The notes: generated by a model from the sequence alone, not told the origin. A DNA stretch of 8,754 nt from CAZYWA01 sp964650975 [NCBI: uncultured bacterium] (GCA_964650975.1 CAZYWA010000336.1:1-8754); one strand, 5' to 3'; positions 1 through 6,776 are shown, numbered from the stretch's first letter. A program made the numbers and translations.

Positions 1-1848
1 CGCGTCGATCCACTCGGGCTTCATCTCGAGCGCGCGATCGCCCACCTTCACGATCCCGCCGGTGAGCCCCACGAACGTCACGTTGGCGATCGACTCCGCG
101 AAGGTGAGCGGCGGGAAGCTCGGATCGGCGTCGGAGCGGAAGAAGATCAGGTCGGGATGGTTCACCCAGACGCGCCCGTCCAGGAAATAGCGGCGCGCGA
201 CCGCCTGGGCGGTGGGGCGGATCCCTTGCTCGGCGAGGAAGCTTCCCGCGCCTTCCCACACCGGCTGGTTGTCGAGCGTCATGCGCGAGCCGTCGACCAG
301 CCCGAAGCTCGGCCCGACCGCGGCCACGTTGAGGTGGAACGTGTCCTCGGTGATCCCGCTGCGGATCGCACGAAGTCCCGCGCGGTAGGCCTCGAGCAGT
401 GTCATCTGGCGGTCGGCGAGGTCGCGGGTGAAGAAGAAGTAGTAGGTGAAGTCCGTCTTCACCCAGCGGTAGCCCCATTCGTGGAGGCGCGCGAACGTGG
501 CGGTGAGGAAGTCGCGGACGTCGCTGCGGCTCAAATCGAGGGTGCGCTGGTCGGCGGAGGTTCCCAGGAGGTTGATGGACTGGGTGTGCGCGGCCCAGTC
601 GGGATGAGCCTCATAGGTCTGGCTCGCGACGTCGATCCCGAAGGGCCCGATCCAGAGGCCGGGGATCAGCCCGCGCTCGCGGATCCGATCGGCGAGCCAC
701 GCCATGCCGTGCGGGAACCTGTCGTTCGCCTCCCAGTCGCCGGCGGCGCGATACCAGCCGTCGTCGACCTGGAAATACGCCTGGCCGAAGGGCGCCAGGT
801 TGGCGGTCATGAAATCGAGGTTCTGGAGGATCAGGTTCTCGTCGATGGCGTGTCCGTAGCCGCCCGAGCTCGAGCCTCCGCTCCACGAGTTCCAGCCGTT
901 GGGGATCACGTTGCCGGGCGCGCGATCGACCCACTTCACGACGTGATTGGCGCGCGCCACTCGCGCGGCATAGGACTCGAGAGCGTCGAACGACGTGGGC
1001 GAGGACGCGTCGATCACCAGCCTCTCGGAGGTGAGCGAGGCTCCAGGCGCCAGCGGCTTCGCGGGCACGTAGAGGCTTCGCGTTTCGAAGCGGGTGAGAC
1101 CGAGCTGGCCGTCGACGGTGACGGCCTGGCCGCGATCGAAGCGCGATTCGATCGTCGGGATCCCGCTCTCGACGGTGACGAAGCCCGCGAGCAGCGTGCG
1201 GCCCGAAACCCCATCGTGGAAGCACTCGTCGTAGTTCGAGAGTGTCGGACCGTCGGCGGGTAGCACCCGCTCGTTGAAGTCGAGGAAGAACGCCGCTCCG
1301 TCGTCGAGGCCGCGGGCGGTGGTGGGATCGGCGGCCACGAACACGCCGCTCGGCCGCTCTCCGGAGTCGACCCAGAGCGGCGAGAGCCGGTTCAGGTCGA
1401 ACGAGGCCGAGGACTGGTTCTCGATCGCGAGCGTCGCCGCCACGATCGAATCGCCGGGATAGGTGTCGAAGGAAGAGGTGAGCACCACGCCCGGCTCGTC
1501 GAGGCGGCGCGTGACCGTGATGCGCACGCCGTCTCCCAGCTCGTCGCTGAGAGGCGCCGCGTTCCACGAGACGAGCCGTGCGTCGCTCGCCAGGAAGAGC
1601 GTGTCGTCGCTCAGGCCGGCCAGCGCCGTGGCGCCCGCGATCACCGTGCGTCCATCCGCGACGGTCAGGGCGAACGTGCCGGACTCGAGATCGACGGTGA
1701 GCGTCGCGTCGCCCGTGCTCGCCGCCAGCGTGCTGCCGTGCCGCGCGACCAGTCCCGAGCCGCTACCCCCGCCGGGGCCGCCGCCGCACGCGGCGGCGAG
1801 CGCCACGGCGACTCCCGCCACCCGCGCCGCAACGGTCCGCGGAGACAC
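1..1848 (-). CDS. Exported GH36-type alpha-galactosidase-like glycoside hydrolase (3' end outside window)
   Basis: 616 residues are visible with no stop; the C-terminus lies beyond the window. The core reads as a clan GH-D (alpha/beta)8 barrel of family GH36, retaining enzymes that mostly release alpha-galactose: GWNSW (318-322), QVDDGWY (360-366), then a WLADRIRERGLIPGLWIGPF strand. The candidate nucleophile is D466 in VKTDF and the candidate acid/base is D526 in DGSRMTLDNQPVW. The 60-residue gap matches my recollection of Thermotoga maritima GalA (D327/D387). About 300 residues of beta-rich sequence precede the barrel, as in GH36. The N-terminus has two Arg, a hydrophobic run ending VALAAAC, then a Gly-rich tether, which suggests a lipoprotein anchored at C21, although the lipobox is imperfect (Ala at -3, Leu at -4). 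The GTG start overlaps the kinase stop by one base and no clear Shine-Dalgarno is visible, so translational coupling is likely. Substrate specificity is not readable from sequence. Confidence 0.85.
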   Translation of the reverse strand, partial: MSPRTVAARVAGVAVALAAACGGGPGGGSGSGLVARHGSTLAASTGDATLTVDLESGTFALTVADGRTVIAGATALAGLSDDTLFLASDARLVSWNAAPLSDELGDGVRITVTRRLDEPGVVLTSSFDTYPGDSIVAATLAIENQSSASFDLNRLSPLWVDSGERPSGVFVAADPTTARGLDDGAAFFLDFNERVLPADGPTLSNYDECFHDGVSGRTLLAGFVTVESGIPTIESRFDRGQAVTVDGQLGLTRFETRSLYVPAKPLAPGASLTSERLVIDASSPTSFDALESYAARVARANHVVKWVDRAPGNVIPNGWNSWSGGSSSGGYGHAIDENLILQNLDFMTANLAPFGQAYFQVDDGWYRAAGDWEANDRFPHGMAWLADRIRERGLIPGLWIGPFGIDVASQTYEAHPDWAAHTQSINLLGTSADQRTLDLSRSDVRDFLTATFARLHEWGYRWVKTDFTYYFFFTRDLADRQMTLLEAYRAGLRAIRSGITEDTFHLNVAAVGPSFGLVDGSRMTLDNQPVWEGAGSFLAEQGIRPTAQAVARRYFLDGRVWVNHPDLIFFRSDADPSFPPLTFAESIANVTFVGLTGGIVKVGDRALEMKPEWIDA

Positions 1849-3902
1849 TAGCCGTGCGCTTGTGCGCGCGCGATGTCGAGCTGGCGGCGCGCTTCGGGAA
1901 GATCGGGGTCGAGAGACAGCGCCTTGCCGAGCTCGCGCTCCGCGTCGGCGGTCTGACGAACTCGCAGATAGGCCTGGCCGAGCTCGAGGTGGGCCTCGGC
2001 ATTCTCCGGTGTCAGCGCGGCAGCGCTCTCGAGGTGAGGGATCGACTCGGTCAAGCGGTTGGCGCGCGCCAGGAGGGCGCCCAACCTGAGCTCCACCGCA
2101 CCGTCCCAGGGACGGGCATCGAGGTAATCCTGATAAGCGGAGGCCGCGCCGGCGGAATCGCCGAGCGCCACCAGCCGCCGAGCGCTCTCCGGCAGCGCGT
2201 CGATCCGGTTGCTCTCGGTCGCTGTTTGGCGGATCTCGGCGAGCCGTTGCGCGGCGCCCTTCTCCTTCGAGCCGTTGAGCAAGTCCATGGCGCGCAGATA
2301 CGCGTTCTGCGAATCCTCCGGCTGGCCGAGCGCCGCCTGAGCCTTCGCGAGACCCACCAGCGCGCGGACACTGGGCCGGTCCCGATCCATCGCCGCGTCG
2401 AAATCCGCGGCCGCTTCGGACCAGCGATGAGCCTCGAGTGCGCGCTCGCCGTCGCTCAGGAGCTGCGCGGCGGTCTTCTGCGGGTCCACCCGTTGCGTGG
2501 GCACGGCGCCGGCGTGCTTGGCTCCGCTCCCGCCGCTCCGCGCTTCCGTGCCGCCCGGTGCCGCGGGTGCGAGGCCGAAGCGCGCGAGCTCTGCGGCGGC
2601 GCGTGTCCGTCCGTCGTCGCTGGTCGCGACCCAGGCGGCGACCGCGACCGCCCCCAGCACCAGCGCACCGCCGATCGCGAACGCCAGCTTGGACACGAGC
2701 CGGCGCAACGTGGAGGGCCTGCCCCGTCGCGGCGCTCGCGGCAAGCGCCCGCCCACGTCCCACGTGACGCGCGCGGTGGGCCGCGCGACGGACGCCGTGC
2801 CCGTGGTGCGCTCCTTGAATGCGCGCTTGAGCGACGCACGTCGCAGCCCGTCGAGCTCCTCCATCAGCGCCGCCGCGTGCGGATAACGCCACGCGGGATC
2901 GGGAGCGAGCGCCATCTGCACCACGCGCTCCACGTCGGGGCTGAACGTGAGCTCGGAGCGCACCTCGCCCAGCGTCCGGAGCCGGCGCGCTCCCTCGGGC
3001 TGGCTCGCGGCCAGCGTCACGGCGTCGCCGAGCGGCTCCCACGGGAGCTCGCCGGCCAGCATCTCGAACATCATCAGGCCGAGCGAGAAGACGTCGCTGC
3101 GCGGATCGATCGGTCTCCCCGCGGCCTGCTCGGGCGACATGTAGTCGGGAGTGCCCATCACGTAGCCGTCACGGGTCAGGGCCGGCAGGCCGGAGGCGTC
3201 GGTGGTCGGGTCGGGTGGACGCTGGAACCAGCGGCCGGGACGCTTGGGCCGCCCCTCGTCCTCGCCGCGCACGGGCTTGGCGATGCCGAAGTCGAGCACC
3301 ACCGCGCGCTCGGTTTGCCCGGGCTCGCCAGGCTCGACCATCACGTTGTCGGGCTTGAGATCGCGGTGCACCAGACCGATGCGGTGCGCCTCGCCCACCG
3401 CCGCCGCGATCTGCGCCATGAGCTTCACCGCGCGCGCCTCGCTCATGCCGCGGCCCTGGCGGATCAGTTCGCGGAGCGGCGTTCCCTTGAGACGCTCCAT
3501 CGCCATGAACAGGAGGCCGTCCGAGAACTCGCCGTGCTCGAAGACCCGCACCGCGTGGACGTGCTGGATCTCGCTGGCGCGGGTGGCTTCGCGGCGGAAG
3601 CGCTCGACGGCGCGTGCGTCCTGCAGCAGGTCGGGCTTCAGGAGCTTGAGCGCCACGTCGCGCGGCTCGCGCGAGCTCAAATCGTCGGCCCAGTAGATGA
3701 CCGCCATGCCGCCGTAGCCGATGCGATCGACGACGCGGTACTTGCCGTCGAACACGTAGCCGATCAGCGGATCGCTTTGCGGGATCTTGAGCCCGCACTC
3801 GGGGCAATCGTGGTCGGCGGGGTCGACCGGAGCGTGGCAGCTCGGGCAGTAGTGCCCGGTGCGCGATACACCTGCGGGAGAGTCTCGAGGGGGCTCGCGC
3901 AT
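1848..3902 (-). CDS. Membrane Ser/Thr protein kinase with N-terminal zinc ribbon and C-terminal TPR domain
   Basis: 684 aa, phosphorylating Ser/Thr on unknown partners. In order: a zinc ribbon with two CxxC knuckles (C19/C22, C33/C36); a Hanks-type kinase domain at about 55-353 with a Gly-rich loop IGYGGMAVIY (61-70), catalytic K86, alpha-C E105, HRDLKPDN (179-186), DFG (204-206) and MSPEQ (255-259); a basic juxtamembrane stretch; one membrane helix at about 406-426; a Gly/Ala/Ser-rich linker; and four to five TPR-like repeats from about 476 to the end. All catalytic residues are intact, so it should be active. The topology implies a cytoplasmic kinase and external TPRs (inference). Between DFG and MSPEQ lies an unusually long Arg/Pro-rich activation segment. 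ATG 3902 is preferred; an in-frame GTG at 3974 would add 24 Arg-rich, unconserved-looking residues. The downstream GH36 gene overlaps its stop. Confidence 0.93.
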   Translation of the reverse strand: MREPPRDSPAGVSRTGHYCPSCHAPVDPADHDCPECGLKIPQSDPLIGYVFDGKYRVVDRIGYGGMAVIYWADDLSSREPRDVALKLLKPDLLQDARAVERFRREATRASEIQHVHAVRVFEHGEFSDGLLFMAMERLKGTPLRELIRQGRGMSEARAVKLMAQIAAAVGEAHRIGLVHRDLKPDNVMVEPGEPGQTERAVVLDFGIAKPVRGEDEGRPKRPGRWFQRPPDPTTDASGLPALTRDGYVMGTPDYMSPEQAAGRPIDPRSDVFSLGLMMFEMLAGELPWEPLGDAVTLAASQPEGARRLRTLGEVRSELTFSPDVERVVQMALAPDPAWRYPHAAALMEELDGLRRASLKRAFKERTTGTASVARPTARVTWDVGGRLPRAPRRGRPSTLRRLVSKLAFAIGGALVLGAVAVAAWVATSDDGRTRAAAELARFGLAPAAPGGTEARSGGSGAKHAGAVPTQRVDPQKTAAQLLSDGERALEAHRWSEAAADFDAAMDRDRPSVRALVGLAKAQAALGQPEDSQNAYLRAMDLLNGSKEKGAAQRLAEIRQTATESNRIDALPESARRLVALGDSAGAASAYQDYLDARPWDGAVELRLGALLARANRLTESIPHLESAAALTPENAEAHLELGQAYLRVRQTADAERELGKALSLDPDLPEARRQLDIARAQAHG

Positions 3903-3926
3903 GGCCTGCGAGAGTGTACCGCGCGC

Positions 3927-3941
3927 CGCTCGGACCGAGCG
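3927..3941. promoter_or_regulatory. Perfect 7-bp-arm dyad upstream of the kinase start
   Basis: The sequence CGCTCGG-A-CCGAGCG is a perfect inverted repeat with a 1-base centre, lying 25 bases upstream of the kinase ATG (3902). The tight symmetry suggests a protein-binding site rather than an RNA hairpin, because a 1-base loop cannot form. In GC-rich DNA such repeats can arise by chance, so the operator role is a suggestion only. Confidence 0.25.
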
Positions 3942-4083
3942 CGGTGCTCGTGAATCGCGCCCCAGGCGTGTCACGGGACTGACGGAGTGCCGCGCGTGCC
4001 GAGCGCCGGCGGCGCGCCCGTCGAGCGGCGGAGGCGGTCCTGGGCATCCGAATTCGCGAAATGCCGGCCCTTTCCGAGAGTGG

Positions 4084-4099
4084 CGGCTCGGGAGAGCCG
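4084..4099. repeat. Short hairpin with a GNRA-type loop
   Basis: CGGCTC and GAGCCG form a perfect 6-bp stem around GGGA, which fits the GNRA tetraloop pattern if transcribed on the plus strand. It lies about 135 bases upstream of the beta-helix gene and could belong to a leader RNA, but no transcription start is visible to decide this. Confidence 0.25.
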
Positions 4100-4175
4100 A
4101 CGGCCGCCCCGCCCGGCATGGCTCCCGTGCTCGGCACCGCGTGTGCAGTTCGCAGGTGCGCGGGGTGCTCTGGCT

Positions 4176-4193
4176 TGTCCGGATCTGCGGACA
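4176..4193. promoter_or_regulatory. 18-bp dyad, possible operator of the beta-helix gene
   Basis: TGTCCG-N6-CGGACA is perfectly symmetric in its 6-bp arms, a spacing typical of dimeric regulator sites. It ends 41 bases before the chosen start codon, where a promoter would be expected. No regulator family is identified from the motif. Confidence 0.3.
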
Positions 4194-4221
4194 TTTGCCC
4201 GGGTCCAGCTGTGCCCGCGTA

Positions 4222-4226
4222 AAGGA
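4222..4226 (+). promoter_or_regulatory. Ribosome binding site that decides the start of the beta-helix gene
   Basis: AAGGA sits 8 bases before GTG 4235 (and 5 before TTG 4232). The in-frame ATG at 4253 is preceded by GAGG only 3 bases away, which is too close for good initiation. The site therefore favours GTG 4235, although ATG 4253 would give a more classical short signal peptide. Confidence 0.5.
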
Positions 4227-4234
4227 ACGGATTG

Positions 4235-5806
4235 GTGGAGCACACGAGGACCATGCGGCGGTTGGCGCGGCGGATTGCGTCGGGAGCGGTGTGCGCCGCG
4301 CTCTCGTTTCCGCTTGCCGCCCGCGCCAACAGCATCGCGGTGACCACCACCGCCGACGATCTCGCGTCCGGACCGAACGGCACCTGCTCGCTCCGCGAAG
4401 CGGTGATCGCGGCGAACACCGACCACGCCGTGGATGGCTGCGCCGCTGGCTCGGGTGCCGACACCATCGAGCTACCGGCCGGGTACTTCCACCTTTCGAT
4501 CCAGGGGCGCGGCGAGGACGCGGCCGCCAAGGGCGATCTCGATCTCACCGCGGACGTCACGATCCACGGCGCGGGCTCTGCCGCCACGATCATCGACGCG
4601 GGAGGCATCGATCGCGTGTTCCACGTGATCGGCCCGATCACCGTGCGCTTCGAGAGCCTCGCGATCGAGGGCGGTACGGTGCGCGACGCCGCCAAGCCGT
4701 GGGGCGGCGGGATCCTGAGCGAGAGCGGCAACGTCACGGTCAGCGACTCGGTGCTGGCCTACAACTTCGTGAGCGTCGATCCGGGCGTCGGCATGGGCGG
4801 CGCCATCTACAACGGCAGCGGCACGCTGGTGGTGGAGCGCTCGTCGATCCACAGCAACAACGCCTACGGTTGGCTCTACGGCAGCGAGGTGCCGGCCTCG
4901 GGCGGCGGGATCTTCGACGCCGCCGGCGACGTGACCGTGGACCGCTCGGTCTTGAGCGAGAACGGCAACTGGGCGCTCTACACGCGGAGCCACGCGCACG
5001 TGACCAGCAGCGTCTTCGCGCAGAACACCTGGTACGCGTGCATGGAGAGCTTCTGCGTGCCGTTCGGCGGATCGATCCTGGTCGGCCCGGGCGGCACCGC
5101 CGACCTGCTGCACGCCACCATCGCGTTCGGTGACTCCACCGACGTCGAGGCCGACGGCAGCGGCCTCGCCACGGTCCGGGCGTCGATCGTGACCGGCCCT
5201 TGCGCGGGCAACGTGACGAGCGGCGGAGAGAACCTCGACGCTTCGGGAACTTGCGGACTGGCGCTCGGCTCGGATCTGGTGAGCGTCGATCCCGAGGTCA
5301 CGCGCCTGACCAACGACGACGACAGCACGCGCACCGTCTCGATCGATGCCACCAGCCCGGCCGTCGACAGCGCCGACGCAGGCGATTGCCCGCCGTTCGA
5401 CCAGCCCGGCTCGACGCGTCCCCAGGACGGGAACGGCGACGGCGTCGTCGCTTGCGACCGCGGAGCGTTCGAGGTGCCCAGGAGCTGCACCGGTCCCGAC
5501 TCCGATCACGACGGCATCCCCGACATGTGCGACAACTGCCCGGGCACGCCCAACCCGAGCCAGGTCGACAGCGATTTCGATGGCGTCGGCGACGAGTGCG
5601 ATACCGGCGGCTGCGGCGCCGTGGGAGTCGCCGCGAGTACCCGCGACTCCGACCTGGGCGCGGTGGCGGCCGTCATCGCCGGATACTTCCTGATCGAGCG
5701 CCAGCGTCGCGCGCGACTGCTGCTGCACCGCATCCCCACGCGCGAACAGGCGCGGCGGCTGCCACGGCGGATGCAACCGTTGCCCGACACCGGCTGGGTC
5801 TGCTGA
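4235..5806 (+). CDS. Exported CSLREA / choice-of-anchor Q beta-helix surface protein with thrombospondin type 3 repeats
   Basis: 523 aa from GTG 4235. A signal peptide is visible: basic MRRLARR (7-13), a hydrophobic stretch and a likely cut after ARA (29-31). CSLREA at 51-56 followed by VIAAN is the hallmark of the CSLREA domain, found at the N-terminus of secreted beta-helix proteins. The middle is Gly/Ser/Asp/Val-rich with recurring GGxI, VxxS and AxxxSxN turns, as in parallel beta-helices. Residues about 370-414 (SPAVDSAD...RPQDGNGDG...CDRGAFEV) match the choice-of-anchor Q signature. Two Asp-rich thrombospondin type 3 motifs follow (422-433, 445-456), predicted to bind Ca2+. The end has GGCG, a hydrophobic segment (about 474-487) and an Arg-rich tail. 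It is likely surface-attached; ligand and function are unknown. Divergent from the kinase gene. Confidence 0.85.
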   Translation: MEHTRTMRRLARRIASGAVCAALSFPLAARANSIAVTTTADDLASGPNGTCSLREAVIAANTDHAVDGCAAGSGADTIELPAGYFHLSIQGRGEDAAAKGDLDLTADVTIHGAGSAATIIDAGGIDRVFHVIGPITVRFESLAIEGGTVRDAAKPWGGGILSESGNVTVSDSVLAYNFVSVDPGVGMGGAIYNGSGTLVVERSSIHSNNAYGWLYGSEVPASGGGIFDAAGDVTVDRSVLSENGNWALYTRSHAHVTSSVFAQNTWYACMESFCVPFGGSILVGPGGTADLLHATIAFGDSTDVEADGSGLATVRASIVTGPCAGNVTSGGENLDASGTCGLALGSDLVSVDPEVTRLTNDDDSTRTVSIDATSPAVDSADAGDCPPFDQPGSTRPQDGNGDGVVACDRGAFEVPRSCTGPDSDHDGIPDMCDNCPGTPNPSQVDSDFDGVGDECDTGGCGAVGVAASTRDSDLGAVAAVIAGYFLIERQRRARLLLHRIPTREQARRLPRRMQPLPDTGWVC

Positions 5807-5813
5807 GTCTTCC

Positions 5814-5834
5814 GGGGGGCTTTCCAAGCCCCCC
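5814..5834. terminator. Strong hairpin just after the beta-helix gene, terminator-like without a T-run
   Basis: A perfect 9-bp stem (GGGGGGCTT with AAGCCCCCC) closes a 3-base loop, beginning 8 bases after the TGA. The position fits a transcript end for the plus-strand gene, but it is followed by ACCCCC rather than T residues. It may act as an RNA 3'-end stabiliser or a Rho-assisted stop. Confidence 0.5.
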
Positions 5835-5844
5835 ACCCCCAGAT

Positions 5845-5864
5845 CCGGCGCGACTCCGCGCCGG
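5845..5864. repeat. Second perfect hairpin in the convergent intergenic region
   Basis: CCGGCGCG and CGCGCCGG pair over 8 bp around an ACTC loop, only 10 bases after the first hairpin. TTTT occurs 11 bases further on (5876-5879), too distant for a standard intrinsic terminator. Confidence 0.35.
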
Positions 5865-5913
5865 GCGGGGACGCGTTTTGCGAACTTGGTGCGCGCCGCT
5901 GTTCGGGTGGAGT

Positions 5914-5933
5914 GCGCGCGATCCCTCGCGCGC
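5914..5933. repeat. Third perfect hairpin, GCGCGCGA arms
   Basis: GCGCGCGA and TCGCGCGC form a perfect 8-bp stem around TCCC. It lies 42 bases past the aat stop on the minus strand, so it could also serve as the 3' end of that transcript. Confidence 0.35.
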
Positions 5934-5942
5934 GAGCGAATC

Positions 5943-5956
5943 GAGTGGATCCACTC
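5943..5956. repeat. 14-bp perfect palindrome GAGTGGATCCACTC
   Basis: An uninterrupted palindrome 18 bases beyond the aat stop codon. It has no loop, so it reads better as a double-stranded DNA site than as an RNA hairpin. Part of the same cluster as the three hairpins to its left. Confidence 0.35.
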
Positions 5957-5974
5957 CGGCTGTGACGTCGAGAT

Positions 5975-6634
5975 CTAAAAAGTCGCGGGGATCGCGATCG
6001 CGGATTTGAGCTGGCGCAGGAAGTCGGTGCGGCGCACCGAGACGGCGCCCAGGCGCTGCAGGTGCGGGTTCATGACCTGGGCGTCGAACAGCGTGAAGCC
6101 GCGGGCGCGCAGGTGCTCGATCAGGTGCATCACCGCGGCCTTGGACGCGTCGGTGCGGCGGTGGAACATCGATTCGCCGCCGAAGTATCCGCCCAGCGCC
6201 ACGCCATAGATCCCGCCCACCAGCTCCGCGCGCTCCCAGACCTCGACGCTGTGGGCGAGACCATGGTCGTTGAGGTCGGTGTAGGCGGCGATGAAGTCCT
6301 CGGTGATCCAGGTCTCGGGCCGCCGTTCGGTGGGCTCGGCGCAGCCGTGCATCACCTCGACGAACGCGCGATCGGTGGTGAAGGTCCAGCCCGCTCGCCG
6401 GATCGAGCGCAGCAGGGTCCGATGCGGCTTCCACGTGTCGAGCGGGAAGACGGCACGCGGGTGCGGGCTCCACCAGGTCGGCACCGGGTCGGAGGACCAC
6501 GGGAATATTCCGCGCGCGTAGGCTTCGAGCAGCAACTCCGGCGCGATCTCGCCTCCGATCGCGACCAGCCCGTGCTCGTCCGCCTCGAGCTCCGGATCGG
6601 GAAAGCGCCGCCCGCGGCGCAGCCACATCACCAT
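5975..6634 (-). CDS. aat: Leucyl/phenylalanyl-tRNA--protein transferase
   Basis: 219 aa, close to the usual family length. This cytoplasmic enzyme transfers Leu or Phe from aminoacyl-tRNA to proteins with N-terminal Arg or Lys, making N-degrons for ClpS/ClpAP. Diagnostic blocks in order: GLVAIGGEIAPELLLEAY then GIFPW, WWSPHPRAVF, TWITEDFIAAY, GLAHSVEVW, LVGGIYGVALGGYFGGESMF, ASKAAVMHLIEHL, and NPHLQRLGAVSVRRTDF near the C-terminus. No part looks missing. ATG 6634 begins MVMWLRRGRRFPDPE, consistent with the family's short N-terminus; the open frame extends upstream to 6907, but that part is Arg/Ser/Ala-rich and unlike Aat. No clear Shine-Dalgarno is seen. It is divergent from the methyltransferase gene and convergent with the beta-helix gene, so probably transcribed alone. 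Confidence 0.95.
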   Translation of the reverse strand: MVMWLRRGRRFPDPELEADEHGLVAIGGEIAPELLLEAYARGIFPWSSDPVPTWWSPHPRAVFPLDTWKPHRTLLRSIRRAGWTFTTDRAFVEVMHGCAEPTERRPETWITEDFIAAYTDLNDHGLAHSVEVWERAELVGGIYGVALGGYFGGESMFHRRTDASKAAVMHLIEHLRARGFTLFDAQVMNPHLQRLGAVSVRRTDFLRQLKSAIAIPATF

Positions 6635-6776
6635 GGTGGAGTCTCGCGCCCGCGCCCCATGCGCGCTCAACTTATCTCCCTTCCCCGGAGGGCTGCGGTC
6701 CCTCGCAGCCGCAGCGTCACATCGGCACCGATCGCCGGTTGCCTCGACCGGCAGCGGCGCGCATCTTTCTCCGGTC
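6635..6776. promoter_or_regulatory. Divergent promoter region between aat and the methyltransferase gene
   Basis: 142 bp that must drive both genes. Three perfect dyads lie in a row: 6691-6710 (GGCTGCG/CGCAGCC, 6-base centre), 6721-6732 (ATCGG-CA-CCGAT) and 6734-6752 (GCCGGT/ACCGGC, 7-base centre). A minus-strand GATAAG (6676-6671) could be a weak -10 for aat; I see no matching -35. Confidence 0.4.

Larger units (their letters stand above)
3903..4234. promoter_or_regulatory. Divergent intergenic control region between kinase and beta-helix genes
   Basis: About 330 bp separate the two divergent starts. ORFs crossing it are Arg/Pro-rich shadows with no recognisable domain, so I treat it as noncoding. 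Both genes must have promoters here, but I found no convincing -35/-10 pair; a TACACT hexamer on the minus strand (3918-3913) is too close to the kinase ATG for a normal leader. The region holds three perfect dyads, listed separately. Confidence 0.5.

Noticed and set aside
157-1263. 368-aa plus-strand open frame antisense to the GH36 gene
   Set aside because: Arg/Val/Glu-rich with no domain; it is a shadow of the minus-strand gene, whose frame carries clear GH36 motifs.
611-1567. 318-aa minus-strand frame in the same region as the GH36 gene
   Set aside because: Highly Arg-rich out-of-frame translation; the frame starting at 1848 explains the DNA.
3913-3918. Minus-strand TACACT as a -10 box for the kinase
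   Set aside because: It would put the transcript start about 4 bases before ATG 3902 and no -35 element lies at the right distance; a leaderless transcript remains possible but unsupported.
1854-3953. 699-aa plus-strand open frame antisense to the kinase gene
   Set aside because: Long only because of high GC; composition is His/Arg/Ala/Leu-rich with no motif, while the opposite strand encodes a complete kinase.
3169-4737. 522-aa minus-strand frame across the divergent intergenic region
   Set aside because: Its first part is antisense to the beta-helix gene and its end is an out-of-frame Arg-rich copy of the kinase; no independent domain.
5876-5879. TTTT as the tail of an intrinsic terminator with the hairpin at 5845-5864
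   Set aside because: The T-run starts 11 bases after the stem, too far for the standard mechanism.
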